The notes: generated by a model not told the origin, from the sequence alone. Counted from the first letter of the stretch, positions 30,049 through 38,602 are shown. The stretch is 64,000 bases of DNA from Plantibacter sp. VKM Ac-2880 (GCF_015351235.1 NZ_JADKSJ010000002.1:1-64000), one strand, 5' to 3'. Program-made: numbers and translations.

Positions 30049-31356
30049 ATGACTTCCTCACTCAGCACCACGCCGGCCGCCGCTCTCGACCAGGCGGAGA
30101 TCGCCGCACTCCGGGAGCGGTTCCCGATCCTCGCCCGCGAGATGAACGGGCACCCGCTCGTGTACCTGGACTCAGGCGCCACCTCCCAGCGTCCGACCGA
30201 GGTCCTCGACGCCGAACGGCACTTCGCGACCCATGCGAACGCAGCGGTCCATCGCGGCGCCCATCTCCTGGCCGCGGAGGCGACCGAATCCTTCGAGGAC
30301 GCACGGGCGACGGTCGCAGCATTCATCGGTGCGGACGAGCGCGAACTCGTGTGGACGTCCGGTGCCACAGCCGCCCTCAACATCATCGCCGGGGCGATCG
30401 GGAACGCGAGCGCCGGACTCGGCGGCGCAGCGGCCGAGCGGTTCGGCCTCGGGCCCGGCGACGAGATCGTCGTCACGGAACTCGAACACCACGCGAACCT
30501 CATCCCTTGGCAGCAGCTCGCCGCACGGACGGGCGCCACCCTCCGTCATCTGCCCGTCGACGAGAACGGCGTCCTCTCGCTGGACGCCGCCACCGCCGTC
30601 ATCGGCGACCGCGCCCGGATCCTCGCCTTCGCGCACGTGTCGAACGTGACCGGCGCGATCGCCCCCGTCACCGAGCTCGTCGCCCTCGCCCAGCGCGTCG
30701 GCGCGCTCACGGTGCTGGACGCCTGCCAGTCGGTGCCGCACCTCCCGGTCGACGTCACGGAGCTCGGCGTCGACTTCCTCGTGTTCTCCGGCCACAAGAT
30801 GCTGGGCCCGAACGGCATCGGTGCCCTCTGGGGTCGCCGTGCGTTGCTCGACGCGCTTCCCCCCTTCCTCACGGGCGGATCGATGATCACGATCGTCACG
30901 TTGGACGGCGCCGAGTTCCTGCCGGCTCCGCAGCGGTTCGAGGCCGGTACGCAGCCGGTCTCGCAGGCGATCGCGCTCGCGAGCGCGGTCCGATTCCTGC
31001 AGGACGTCGGCATGGACCGCATCCATGCCACCGAGGCCGCGTACGGCCGCCGGCTCGCGGCCGGTCTCGCCGCCGTCCCCGGGATCCGTCTGATCGGGCC
31101 GCAACCGGGCTCACCTCGAGCCGGCCTCGCGAGTTTCGACGTGGCGGGTGTGCACGCGCACGACGTCGGGCAGTTCTTCGACGATCGCGGGATCGCGGTG
31201 CGGGTCGGGCACCACTGCGCCCAACCGTTGCACCGCAGGCTCGGCCTGACCGCTTCGACGCGCGCCAGCAGCTACCTCTACACGCTCGAGTCCGAGATCG
31301 AGGCGTTCCTGGACGCCGCCGCACTCGTCGGTCCGTTCTTCGGGGTGGGGCGATGA
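30049..31356 (+). CDS. sufS: Cysteine desulfurase (SufS type)
   Basis: PLP enzyme that takes sulfur from cysteine for Fe-S cluster assembly. 435 residues, class V aminotransferase fold. YLDSGATSQRPTEVLDA at the N-terminus, H in ELEHHANLIPW, PLP lysine in FSGHKMLGPNG near 250, and the persulfide Cys in RVGHHCAQPLH near 390, the group II (SufS) arrangement. An Ala/Gly-rich insertion near 115-135 is slightly unusual. It overlaps sufU by 4 nt. No sufBCD genes are adjacent. Confidence 0.92.
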   Translation: MTSSLSTTPAAALDQAEIAALRERFPILAREMNGHPLVYLDSGATSQRPTEVLDAERHFATHANAAVHRGAHLLAAEATESFEDARATVAAFIGADERELVWTSGATAALNIIAGAIGNASAGLGGAAAERFGLGPGDEIVVTELEHHANLIPWQQLAARTGATLRHLPVDENGVLSLDAATAVIGDRARILAFAHVSNVTGAIAPVTELVALAQRVGALTVLDACQSVPHLPVDVTELGVDFLVFSGHKMLGPNGIGALWGRRALLDALPPFLTGGSMITIVTLDGAEFLPAPQRFEAGTQPVSQAIALASAVRFLQDVGMDRIHATEAAYGRRLAAGLAAVPGIRLIGPQPGSPRAGLASFDVAGVHAHDVGQFFDDRGIAVRVGHHCAQPLHRRLGLTASTRASSYLYTLESEIEAFLDAAALVGPFFGVGR

Positions 31357-31787
31357 GCGGTCTCGAGAGCCTGTACCAGGAGCTCATCCTTGACCACGCC
31401 CGGCAGCGGCACGGGTTCGGCCTGCAGGACGACCCCGCAGCCGAATCGCATCAGCTCAACCCCACCTGCGGCGACGAGGTCACCCTGCAGCTCCACCTCG
31501 AGTCCGACGGCAGCCTCCGGGCGATCGCCTGGGAGGGGCACGGCTGTTCGATCTCCCAGGCCTCGAGCTCCTGCCTGAGCGACCTCGCACCCGGCCTCAC
31601 CCCCGGCGAGCTCCAGACCCTCATCGAGGAGTTCCGCACGGTCATCCGATCGCGCGGCACCCTGCAGTTCGATGAGGAACGCTTCGGCGATGCCGCGGCC
31701 TTCGGAGGCGTCTCGCGCTACATCGCCCGCGTCAAGTGCGCGATGCTGCCCTGGGTCGCCGCCGAGGAGGCCGTCTCACGGCTGTGA
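31353..31787 (+). CDS. sufU: Fe-S assembly sulfur acceptor SufU
   Basis: Accepts sulfur from SufS, normally through a zinc-bound cysteine. 144 residues with the zinc ligands: Cys and Asp in NPTCGDEV, Cys in GHGCSISQASSSC, and Cys in VKCAMLPW. The ATG overlaps the sufS stop (ATGA), so the two are coupled. SufS-SufU pairs of this kind are typical of Gram-positive bacteria. Confidence 0.92.
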   Translation: MSGLESLYQELILDHARQRHGFGLQDDPAAESHQLNPTCGDEVTLQLHLESDGSLRAIAWEGHGCSISQASSSCLSDLAPGLTPGELQTLIEEFRTVIRSRGTLQFDEERFGDAAAFGGVSRYIARVKCAMLPWVAAEEAVSRL

Positions 31788-31829
31788 GCGGACCCGGTGC
31801 ACGGTCGATCGGCGCGCCGACCGCCCGCG

Positions 31830-32909
31830 TCACGCAGGGCTGATGGCTGCCAGCGCCTCCAGGAACGCAGTCGTCTCCGACTCCGTGCCGGCGGTGACCC
31901 GCAGGTGGTTCGGGATGCCGACGTCGCGGATCAGGACGCCCCTCGCCAGCAGCGCCTCGAAGGCGGCGTGCGGGTCTGCGACACCGCCGAAGAGCACGAA
32001 GTTCGCGCCGCTCCGCTTCGGGTCGTAGCCGAGGCGCCCGAGTTCGACCACCAGGCGATCCCGCTGCGATCGGATGTCGTCGACCATCGCCAGCATCTCG
32101 TCTGCGTGGCGCAGCGCGGCGGTGGCGGCGGCCTGCGTGAGCGCACTCAAGTGATACGGCAGCCGGACCAGCCGGAGGGCGTCCACGACGGCCGGGTCCG
32201 CAGCGAGGTAGCCGAGCCGGACACCCGCGAAGGCGAACGCCTTGCTCATCGTCCGCGACACGATGAGGCGGGGCCGCCCCTCGAGCAGACGCAGGGCGCT
32301 CGCCTCGTCATCGTGGGCGAACTCCGCGTACGCCTCGTCGACGACGACAATGCCCCGCGACGCCTCGTACACCGCGGCGACGGTCTCCAGCGAGAGCGGT
32401 GTGCCCGTCGGGTTGTTCGGCGAGCAGAGGAACACGAGGTCTGGGTCGGCCTCCGCCACCTGCCGTGCCGCCGTCTCCGGTGAGAGTTCGAACTCCAGGT
32501 CGCGTTCCGCCGGGATCCACGTCGTGCCGACGCCCGCGGCGAGCAACGGGTACATCGAATACGTCGGGACGAATCCAAGCAGGGAACGGCCGGGGCCACC
32601 GAACGCCTGCAGGATGTGCTGCAGGACCTCGTTCGAACCGTTGCCCGCCCAGATCTGTTCCGGAGCGACGCCGTGACCCAGGTACTCGGCCAGGGCCTTC
32701 CTGAGGACGGTGAACTCGCGGTCCGGGTAGCGGTTGACGGTGAGGACGGCGGAAGCCAACGAGGCGACGATGTCGTGCGCCACGGCCTCAGGAATGGGAT
32801 GCGTGTTCTCGTTGACGTTCAGCGCCACCGGCACCTGCGCCTGTGGGGCACCGTACGGACGCTGTCCTCGGAGGTCGTCGCGGATGGGGAGGTCGTCGAG
32901 AGCAGTCAC
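31830..32909 (-). CDS. hisC: Histidinol-phosphate aminotransferase
   Basis: PLP class I/II aminotransferase giving histidinol phosphate, 359 residues. N-terminal LNVNENTHP, GNGSNEVLQ, substrate/PLP strings SPNNPTGTP and VVVDEAYAEF, and the Schiff-base lysine in SRTMSKAFAFAG. GTG start at 32909 with TACGAT 6 nt upstream. It is cut off from hisB-hisH-priA by the oppositely oriented sufSU pair. hisD is not seen. Confidence 0.93.
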   Translation of the reverse strand: MTALDDLPIRDDLRGQRPYGAPQAQVPVALNVNENTHPIPEAVAHDIVASLASAVLTVNRYPDREFTVLRKALAEYLGHGVAPEQIWAGNGSNEVLQHILQAFGGPGRSLLGFVPTYSMYPLLAAGVGTTWIPAERDLEFELSPETAARQVAEADPDLVFLCSPNNPTGTPLSLETVAAVYEASRGIVVVDEAYAEFAHDDEASALRLLEGRPRLIVSRTMSKAFAFAGVRLGYLAADPAVVDALRLVRLPYHLSALTQAAATAALRHADEMLAMVDDIRSQRDRLVVELGRLGYDPKRSGANFVLFGGVADPHAAFEALLARGVLIRDVGIPNHLRVTAGTESETTAFLEALAAISPA

Positions 32910-32915
32910 CCGACA

Positions 32916-32921
32916 ATCGTA
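32916..32921 (-). promoter_or_regulatory. -10 element of hisC (putative leaderless)
   Basis: TACGAT on the minus strand, 6 nt before the hisC GTG. Confidence 0.4.
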
Positions 32922-32978
32922 GCCAGTCGCACGCGGCGGTAGCCGCGCTCCGGAACGCTACCGAGCAGCGCGCTGCCC

Positions 32979-33371
32979 TTACTCCGCTGCGTACCGCTGC
33001 GGGATGGCCAGACGTTGCCCGGGCTCGACGCCGGCGGTGCTCAGCTGGTTGAGGTTCATGATCTCGGCGATCACGTCGCGAGGGTCCGCATCCGGGGCGA
33101 TGGACTCGGCGAGCTGCCAGAGCGACTCACCCGGGTCGACCGTGATGTAGCTGAAGGTCGTCCCCGCGACTGCGGTGTTGGCGGCAGCCCCACCGGCAGA
33201 GAGGCCGACGACCGCGACGCCGATGACGAGAGGGATGGCGGCGAGCGTGGTGAAGACGACCCGCCCGCGTCGTGTGAGACGGAGCCGACGCGCGGGCCGC
33301 GCGTCCGACGCCGGTGCCTGCGCGGTGCGCGTGGAAACCGTTGCGTGTGACCCGATCAGTGCTGCGCTCAT
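32979..33371 (-). CDS. LysM membrane protein, putative SOS division inhibitor
   Basis: A 130-residue protein. A basic N-terminal tail (1-36) is followed by one membrane segment (about 37-62) and an outside LysM peptidoglycan-binding domain (about 75-127: [16 protein letters not shown] ... [18 protein letters not shown]). Size, topology and its place divergent from lexA match the SOS-induced division suppressors YneA, DivS and ChiZ. A LexA box sits over its predicted start site. Function is therefore inferred from context. ATG at 33371 with GGAGGG upstream. Confidence 0.82.
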   Translation of the reverse strand: MSAALIGSHATVSTRTAQAPASDARPARRLRLTRRGRVVFTTLAAIPLVIGVAVVGLSAGGAAANTAVAGTTFSYITVDPGESLWQLAESIAPDADPRDVIAEIMNLNQLSTAGVEPGQRLAIPQRYAAE

Positions 33372-33410
33372 GTCAACCCTCCAAGTGTGTGCTCATCGTG
33401 TGATGAGGAC

Positions 33411-33446
33411 TCGTATCCGGCCCTCGGCCGAGAGAGCCGGATACGA
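33411..33446 (-). other. Long stem-loop in the LysM-gene leader
   Basis: TCGTATCCGGC (33411-33421) and GCCGGATACGA (33436-33446) form a perfect 11-bp stem. The loop contains a further palindrome CTCGGCCGAG. It lies in the 5' leader of the LysM gene and touches the LexA box. There is no U-tract, so a translational or RNA-stability role is likelier than termination. Confidence 0.55.
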
Positions 33447-33457
33447 ACCTGTGTTCC
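33444..33457 (-). promoter_or_regulatory. LexA box for the LysM gene
   Basis: CGAACCTGTGTTCC, 9 of 10 fixed bases of the Gram-positive SOS box CGAAC-N4-GTTCG. It covers the predicted transcription start (about 33452) of the minus-strand promoter. Confidence 0.75.
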
Positions 33458-33458
33458 G

Positions 33459-33487
33459 AATATATCTTCGATTGTTCGAATACTCAA
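33459..33487 (-). promoter_or_regulatory. Promoter of the LysM gene
   Basis: Minus strand: -35 TTGAGT (33482-33487), 17-bp spacer, -10 TATATT (33459-33464). Close to consensus, as expected for a LexA-repressed gene. Confidence 0.65.
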
Positions 33488-33529
33488 CCCTGTATTCGTA
33501 CCTTCACGTCGGCAAATCGACGACACGCT

Positions 33530-33543
33530 CGAACAGATGTTTG
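33530..33543 (+). promoter_or_regulatory. LexA box for lexA
   Basis: CGAACAGATGTTTG, matching CGAAC-N4-GTTYG. It overlaps the -35 of the lexA promoter (33541-33546), the usual autorepression layout. Confidence 0.8.
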
Positions 33544-33569
33544 TCTGGTCGAGCTGGGGCGGATACAGT
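33541..33569 (+). promoter_or_regulatory. Promoter of lexA
   Basis: -35 TTGTCT (33541-33546), 17-bp spacer, -10 TACAGT (33564-33569). The start near 33576 leaves a leader of about 67 nt with GCAGGAG before the ATG. Confidence 0.6.
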
Positions 33570-33642
33570 TTCGAGTGTTGGAAGCAGTACACCACCACCC
33601 ACCGACATCGGTCACCGACAGCCGATCAGGGCAGGAGCGAAG

Positions 33643-34341
33643 ATGGCAGCGAACACGGCGGGCGACGGCGCGCGGGAGCGTCAGGTCGGCGGCACCCGGC
33701 GGCGGAAGAGTCTGAGCGACAAGCAGCTCGCGATCCTCGACGTCATCCAGCGCTCGGTCTCACAGCGGGGGTATCCGCCGAGCATGCGCGAGATCGGTGA
33801 CGCCGTCGGGCTCGCGTCGCTCTCCAGCGTGACCCACCAACTCGGTCAGCTCGAACTCAGCGGTTACCTCCGGCGCGACCCCAACCGCCCCCGCGCCATC
33901 GAGGTGCTCATCGACCTCCCGAGCGCGGTCGAAGGCAGCGACCCGGACACCGCTCCCCCGGTCGGTGACGCGGCGATGGTGCCGCTCGTCGGTCGGATCG
34001 CCGCCGGTATCCCCATCACGGCAGAGCAGCAGGTCGAAGAGATCTTCCCCCTCCCGCGCCAGCTGGTCGGGAAGGGCAGTCTCTTCATGCTCAAGGTCGT
34101 GGGCGACTCCATGGTCGACGCCGCCATCTGCGACGGTGACTGGGTCGTCATCCGTGAACAGAAGACCGCGGAGAACGGCGAGATCGTCGCCGCCATGCTC
34201 GACGAGGAGGCGACGGTGAAGGTGTTCCGTCAGCGCGACGGCCATACCTGGCTCCTCCCCCGCAACTCGGCGTTCGAGCCCATCCTCGGCGACCACGCCG
34301 AGGTGCTGGGCAAGGTCGTCGCGGTGCTCAGGACCGTCTGA
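33643..34341 (+). CDS. lexA: SOS repressor LexA
   Basis: Represses DNA-damage genes and cleaves itself when RecA is active. 232 residues: a winged HTH (about 22-90, [27 protein letters not shown]), the Ala-Gly cleavage site in GRIAAGIP near 119, and the serine/lysine dyad in GDSMVD (near 155) and EATVKVF (near 191). ATG at 33643 with GCAGGAG upstream. Divergent from the LysM gene, with LexA boxes between. Confidence 0.97.
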   Translation: MAANTAGDGARERQVGGTRRRKSLSDKQLAILDVIQRSVSQRGYPPSMREIGDAVGLASLSSVTHQLGQLELSGYLRRDPNRPRAIEVLIDLPSAVEGSDPDTAPPVGDAAMVPLVGRIAAGIPITAEQQVEEIFPLPRQLVGKGSLFMLKVVGDSMVDAAICDGDWVVIREQKTAENGEIVAAMLDEEATVKVFRQRDGHTWLLPRNSAFEPILGDHAEVLGKVVAVLRTV

Positions 34342-34360
34342 CGACAGCACGGCGGACGAC

Positions 34361-34398
34361 GACGGGCCGGGACGATCAGACGATCGTCCCGGCCCGTC
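34361..34398 (+). terminator. Terminator of lexA
   Basis: Perfect 17-bp stem, GACGGGCCGGGACGATC against GATCGTCCCGGCCCGTC, loop AGAC, 19 nt after the lexA stop. The strongest hairpin in the window. Confidence 0.9.
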
Positions 34399-34489
34399 TC
34401 CGTCTGAACCGGTCCGGTCGGCTCGACTCGACGCAGCTCGGCCTTGGAGCGGCGCGCAGCGAGATGTTCCCAATCCGACACCCTGGTCC

Positions 34490-34495
34490 TACGCT
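34490..34495 (+). promoter_or_regulatory. -10 element of the lipoprotein gene (putative leaderless)
   Basis: TACGCT, 6 nt before the ATG at 34502. Confidence 0.45.
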
Positions 34496-34501
34496 GAACG
34501 C

Positions 34502-35410
34502 ATGGACGCCGGCCGGAACGCTCGTAGGAGTCGGCCGTCCCGCCGTGCAGGCCTCCTGAGCGCGTCCTCACTCCTGTGCATCGCGATCCTGGTCGGCTGT
34601 GCCCCCGCGCCCGACGGTGGCTCGACGACCACGGCCGTTCCGACCGACGCCACCGTGGGACTGCGTCAGAACCGCGATCAGTACGCCGGCCGTTCCGCGA
34701 TCATCCGCGTCGAGAACGGGAGCGACGACGACCTCGTCATCGTCGGCCTCGAGCTGTCCGGGTCCGCCTTCGACGGAACCACCGACCGCGACCGGACCTC
34801 GGCCGTACCCGCGGGGCAGACGAAGGATCTAGCCGTGGAGCTTCCCCCGCCGGATTGCGACACGGCGACCTCGGACCTCCAGGCGGACATCGTCCTGCAC
34901 CTCCAGGACGGTGCCGTGGTCACGATCGAGGCAGTGGAGGACCCCACCGAGGTCCTCCCCCGTCTACACGGAGCCGAGTGCACCGTCGTGGGCGTCGAAC
35001 GCATCGCGAGCATCACCGGCGAGTCCTCCGTCCGACTCGAGGGCTCCGGCCCGTCGACGGTCGCGGTCCTGACGATCACCGCCACGCCGACCGGCCGGCC
35101 CGGCCGCCTCGACCTCGTCGAGCTGCGGTCCACGGTGCTCCTCAAACCGGCGCCCGACGCATCGATGCCGACCGACGCCTCGGCGTGGCCGCTCGACCGC
35201 ACCGTCGACGCGACCAGCGGTCCTCAGTCGATCGACGTCCGCATCGTCCCGACGCGGTGCGACCCGCATGCGCTGGCGGAGGACAAAGTGGGGACGCTCT
35301 TCCCGCTCGTGGTGCGCATCGACGGTGGACCGGTCTCGGTCATGACGCTGCCGTTGCCTCCAGCCACCGCGACCGCGCTGAAGGACGCCGTCCGGATCCG
35401 CTGCGGTTGA
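34502..35410 (+). CDS. Uncharacterised lipoprotein
   Basis: A 302-residue exported protein, not recognised. The signal peptide has an Arg-rich n-region (RNARRSRPSRR), a hydrophobic core and lipobox ILVGC (Cys33), then a Thr-rich spacer. The mature part looks like two beta-sandwich domains (RSAIIRVENGSDDDLVIVG; later STVAVLTITATPTG) with paired cysteines (PPDCDTAT, AECTVV, TRCDPHA, RIRCG). Signal peptidase II anchoring is clear; the role is not. Stands alone between the lexA terminator and hflX. Confidence 0.75.
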   Translation: MDAGRNARRSRPSRRAGLLSASSLLCIAILVGCAPAPDGGSTTTAVPTDATVGLRQNRDQYAGRSAIIRVENGSDDDLVIVGLELSGSAFDGTTDRDRTSAVPAGQTKDLAVELPPPDCDTATSDLQADIVLHLQDGAVVTIEAVEDPTEVLPRLHGAECTVVGVERIASITGESSVRLEGSGPSTVAVLTITATPTGRPGRLDLVELRSTVLLKPAPDASMPTDASAWPLDRTVDATSGPQSIDVRIVPTRCDPHALAEDKVGTLFPLVVRIDGGPVSVMTLPLPPATATALKDAVRIRCG

Positions 35411-35441
35411 CGCGCAACCGACGCGGCGATGGCCCGGAAGC

Positions 35442-37046
35442 TCAGGACGTGGCCGGCGGTGCCGGGAAGATCTCTGCGAACGGCTCGAGCGCTGCCGCCA
35501 ATTCTGCGCCGACCAGCGCGTGCACGATGGTCCCGCGCTCGTCGTAGTCCGTCGACAGCACCTTGCCACGTTCGTGCAGCAGGGTGACCAGGTCGCCGCG
35601 GTCGAAGGGGACGAGCACGTTGACCTCGTTGCTCGGCGCCGGGATGAGCGCCTCGATGCGCTTCATCAGCTCATCGATCCCGACTCCCGTCCTGGCGGAG
35701 ACGAACACGGCGTCCGGGACCAGACCGCGGAGGACGAGCAGCTGTCCGTCGTCGACGAGGTCGGCCTTGTTGAAGACGACCAGTTCCGGGATGTGGCGCG
35801 CCCCGACCTCGCCGATCACATCGCGGACCGTGGCGATCTGACCCGCGGGGTCGGGATGCGCGGCGTCCACGACGTGCACGATGACGTCGCTGTCGGCGAC
35901 CTCCTCCAGCGTCGACCGGAAGGCCTCGACGAGCTGGTGCGGGAGGTTACGGACGAAGCCCACGGTGTCGGCGAGCGTGTACTCGCGACCGTCTGACGTC
36001 TCGTTGCGTCGGACCGTGGCGTCGAGCGTCGCGAACAGGGAGTTCTCCACGAGGACGCCGGCCTTCGTGATGCGGTTGAGCAGACTCGACTTCCCGGCGT
36101 TCGTGTACCCGGCGATCGCGACCGACGGGACGGTGTTGCGTCGACGGTTCGCCCGCTTCGCCTCGCGCGCCGGCTTCATCGCGGTGATCGACTTGCGCAA
36201 CTTCGCCATCCGGGTGTGGATGCGTCGGCGGTCGAGCTCGATCTTCGTCTCACCGGGCCCTCTCGAGCCCATGCCGGCCCCGGCGCCTCCGACCTGCCCA
36301 CCGGCCTGACGGCTCATGGACTCACCCCAACCGCGCAAGCGCGGGAGGAGGTACTCGAGTTGCGCGAGTTCGACCTGCGCCTTGCCCTCGCGGCTCTTCG
36401 CATGCTGGCTGAAGATGTCGAGGATGACGGCGGTGCGGTCGATCACCTTGACGCCCACCGCGTCCTCGAGGGCTCGACGCTGGCTGGGTGCGAGCTCGGT
36501 GTCGGCGATGACCGTGTCGGCGCCGAGCGCCTGCACGATGGCCTTGAGCTCCTGCGCCTTGCCACGACCGAGATAGGTGCTCGGGTCGGGATGCGGCTTG
36601 CGCTGGAGCAAGCCGTCGAGGACCACGGCCCCGGCGGTCTCGGCGAGCGCGGCGAGTTCGCGCAAGGAGTTCTCCGCGTCGTGCAAAGCACCCTGCGGAT
36701 AGACACCGATGATCACGACGTTCTCGAGACGGAGCTGTCGGTACTCGACCTCCGTGACGTCCTCGAGCTCCGTCGACAGGCCGGCGACGCGTCGGAGCGC
36801 CTGGCGGTCCTCGCGGTCGTACTGCTCACCGTCGTCGGACGAGCCACCCGTGGTGTCCGACGTCTGCAGGGCGGTGGCACCACTGCCGAACAGCGTGTAC
36901 CCGCTCGAGCGGGACGCGGCACTCGTGAGCACGCGCGCCACCACGTCGTCGGGATCGGTCACCGAGACGTCATCCAATCCGGCTCCTGGGTCGACGTCGG
37001 CGTCGTCTGCGGGGTCGTGGGCTGCATCCATCGGTGGTCTACTCAT
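35442..37046 (-). CDS. hflX: Ribosome-associated GTPase HflX
   Basis: Splits stalled ribosomes in heat or antibiotic stress. 534 residues: a variable acidic N-terminus (1-85), the HflX domain (VIIGVYPQGALHDAENSLREL, HPDPSTYLGRGKAQEL, REGKAQVELAQLEYLLPRL), and a Gly-rich loop GGQVGGAGAGMGSRGPGETK. The GTPase domain shows G1 GYTNAGKSS near 314, G3 DTVGF and G4 NKAD. The ATG at 37046 has TAGAGT 7 nt upstream. Divergent from the RsmC-like gene, with nearly abutting promoters. Confidence 0.95.
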   Translation of the reverse strand: MSRPPMDAAHDPADDADVDPGAGLDDVSVTDPDDVVARVLTSAASRSSGYTLFGSGATALQTSDTTGGSSDDGEQYDREDRQALRRVAGLSTELEDVTEVEYRQLRLENVVIIGVYPQGALHDAENSLRELAALAETAGAVVLDGLLQRKPHPDPSTYLGRGKAQELKAIVQALGADTVIADTELAPSQRRALEDAVGVKVIDRTAVILDIFSQHAKSREGKAQVELAQLEYLLPRLRGWGESMSRQAGGQVGGAGAGMGSRGPGETKIELDRRRIHTRMAKLRKSITAMKPAREAKRANRRRNTVPSVAIAGYTNAGKSSLLNRITKAGVLVENSLFATLDATVRRNETSDGREYTLADTVGFVRNLPHQLVEAFRSTLEEVADSDVIVHVVDAAHPDPAGQIATVRDVIGEVGARHIPELVVFNKADLVDDGQLLVLRGLVPDAVFVSARTGVGIDELMKRIEALIPAPSNEVNVLVPFDRGDLVTLLHERGKVLSTDYDERGTIVHALVGAELAAALEPFAEIFPAPPATS

Positions 37047-37053
37047 CGCGTTA

Positions 37054-37059
37054 ACTCTA
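37054..37059 (-). promoter_or_regulatory. -10 element of hflX (putative leaderless)
   Basis: TAGAGT on the minus strand, 7 nt before the hflX ATG. Confidence 0.45.
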
Positions 37060-37075
37060 CGTCCTCCTGGTCCGG

Positions 37076-37081
37076 TACCGT
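37076..37081 (+). promoter_or_regulatory. -10 element of the RsmC-like gene (putative leaderless)
   Basis: TACCGT, 6 nt before the ATG at 37088. It is only 17 bp from the hflX -10 on the other strand. Confidence 0.45.
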
Positions 37082-37087
37082 TCCTGT

Positions 37088-37705
37088 ATGTCGAATGAGC
37101 ACTACTTCACCGCCGAACCCGCGAGCGAGTTGCAGCTCAGACCGATCACCGCGAAGCTCGGCGGCGTGGACCGATCCCTCGTCTCGGCGAGCGGCATCTT
37201 CAGCCCCGGCCACCTCGACCAGGGCACGCTCGTACTCCTCGCGAACACGCCACCGGCCCCGGCGACCGGCGACCTCCTCGACATCGGATGCGGATGGGGC
37301 CCGATCGCCCTGTCGCTCGCTCTGGCCTCACCGGAGGCGACCGTCTGGGCGGTCGACGTGAACCAGCGGGCGCTCCAGCTCACCCGCATCAACGCGGAGC
37401 GACTCGGGCTCGACAACATCCGCGCCGTCCTGCCGGAAGACGTGCCGGACGAGGTCCGGTTCGCCACCATCTGGTCCAACCCACCGATCCGCGTGGGCAA
37501 GGACGAACTGCACCGCCTGCTCATGCACTGGCTCCCGCGACTGGAGGACGACGGCGACGCGTGGCTCGTCGTGCAGAAGAACCTCGGCTCGGACTCCCTG
37601 CAGAAGTGGCTCCAGGAGGCGTTGCCCGCATCGTTCCACGTCGGCCGGGCAGCCATCGCCAAGGGCTTCCGGGTCCTGCACGCCAGGCGTCGCGAACACC
37701 GCTGA
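37088..37705 (+). CDS. RsmC-like class I SAM methyltransferase
   Basis: A 205-residue protein of the MTS (methyltransferase small) family, probably methylating guanine in 16S rRNA. SAM motif I LLDIGCGWGPIALSLAL, acidic motif II VWAVDVNQRALQL, and catalytic NPPIRVGK. It equals only the C-terminal half of E. coli RsmC, the usual Gram-positive length. Its stop is 9 nt from the converging dapF stop. Confidence 0.85.
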   Translation: MSNEHYFTAEPASELQLRPITAKLGGVDRSLVSASGIFSPGHLDQGTLVLLANTPPAPATGDLLDIGCGWGPIALSLALASPEATVWAVDVNQRALQLTRINAERLGLDNIRAVLPEDVPDEVRFATIWSNPPIRVGKDELHRLLMHWLPRLEDDGDAWLVVQKNLGSDSLQKWLQEALPASFHVGRAAIAKGFRVLHARRREHR

Positions 37706-37714
37706 GCAGCGGGT

Positions 37715-38596
37715 TCAGGCCAGCGTGATCGTCCCGGAGTAGACGAGCGTCGCGGGGCCGGCCAGCACGACGTGCTCGCCGTCCTCCTGCTGCACCATGC
37801 GGACCCCGAGCACACCGCCCGGGACCTCCACCCGCCAGTCGTCGGGCGCAGCCGTTCCGGCCCAGTGCCGGAAGGCGAGTGCCGCGGCGGCCGTCCCGGT
37901 GCCACAGCTCAGCGTCTCGCCGCTGCCCCGCTCGTGCACGCGCATCCGGATCCGTGCCACGCCGTCGGCGATGAGCGGCTCACCGGGGACCACCAGCTCG
38001 ACGTTCGCACCGTGCGGCGGCGTGGGCTCGAGCTGGGGGACGTACTCGAGCTCCGCCCCATCGAGTTCCGCGGCGTCCGCCACCGCGACGACGATGTGCG
38101 GGTTGCCGACGTCGATCCCGATGCCGGGTCGGGCGACGGGGAGCCCCTTCACCCGGACGAGCGTCTCCCGTTCGTCGAGCGACCAACGGCCGAGGTCGAC
38201 GGCGTACCCGAGCGGGTCGTACCCGATCGTCCGGACACCCGCGCGGGTGCCGATGGCGAGTTGCTCACCGCGGGCCAGGGTCACGAGACCTCGTTCGAGC
38301 AGGTAGTGCAGGAACACCCGGATCCCGTTGCCGCACATCTCGGCGACGGAGCCGTCTGCATTGTGGTAGTCCATGAACCACTCCGCTGCGGGATCGGCTG
38401 CCAGCGCTGCTGCACCGACGTCGAGGTGCTCCGACCGCACGGCTCGGATCACGCCGTCGGCGCCGATCCCGAAGTGTCGGTCGCAGAGCGCCGCGATCTG
38501 TTGCGGGTCGAGGGGCTCTCGGCCGTCGGGATCGGAATACAGCACGAAGTCGTTGCCCGTACCGTGGCCCTTCGTGAAGGAGAGTGTCGACGCCAT
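37715..38596 (-). CDS. dapF: Diaminopimelate epimerase
   Basis: Interconverts LL- and meso-diaminopimelate for lysine and cell wall. 293 residues. The two catalytic cysteines are in [11 protein letters not shown] and [13 protein letters not shown]-terminal [16 protein letters not shown] is diagnostic. TAGACT 6 nt before the ATG suggests leaderless expression. It follows miaA by 9 nt, as in many Actinobacteria. Confidence 0.96.
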   Translation of the reverse strand: MASTLSFTKGHGTGNDFVLYSDPDGREPLDPQQIAALCDRHFGIGADGVIRAVRSEHLDVGAAALAADPAAEWFMDYHNADGSVAEMCGNGIRVFLHYLLERGLVTLARGEQLAIGTRAGVRTIGYDPLGYAVDLGRWSLDERETLVRVKGLPVARPGIGIDVGNPHIVVAVADAAELDGAELEYVPQLEPTPPHGANVELVVPGEPLIADGVARIRMRVHERGSGETLSCGTGTAAAALAFRHWAGTAAPDDWRVEVPGGVLGVRMVQQEDGEHVVLAGPATLVYSGTITLA

Positions 38597-38602
38597 CCGC
38601 CC

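Noticed and set aside
33464-33480. GATTGTTCGAA as a third LexA box between the LysM gene and lexA
   Set aside because: Only the GTTCG half-site is present.
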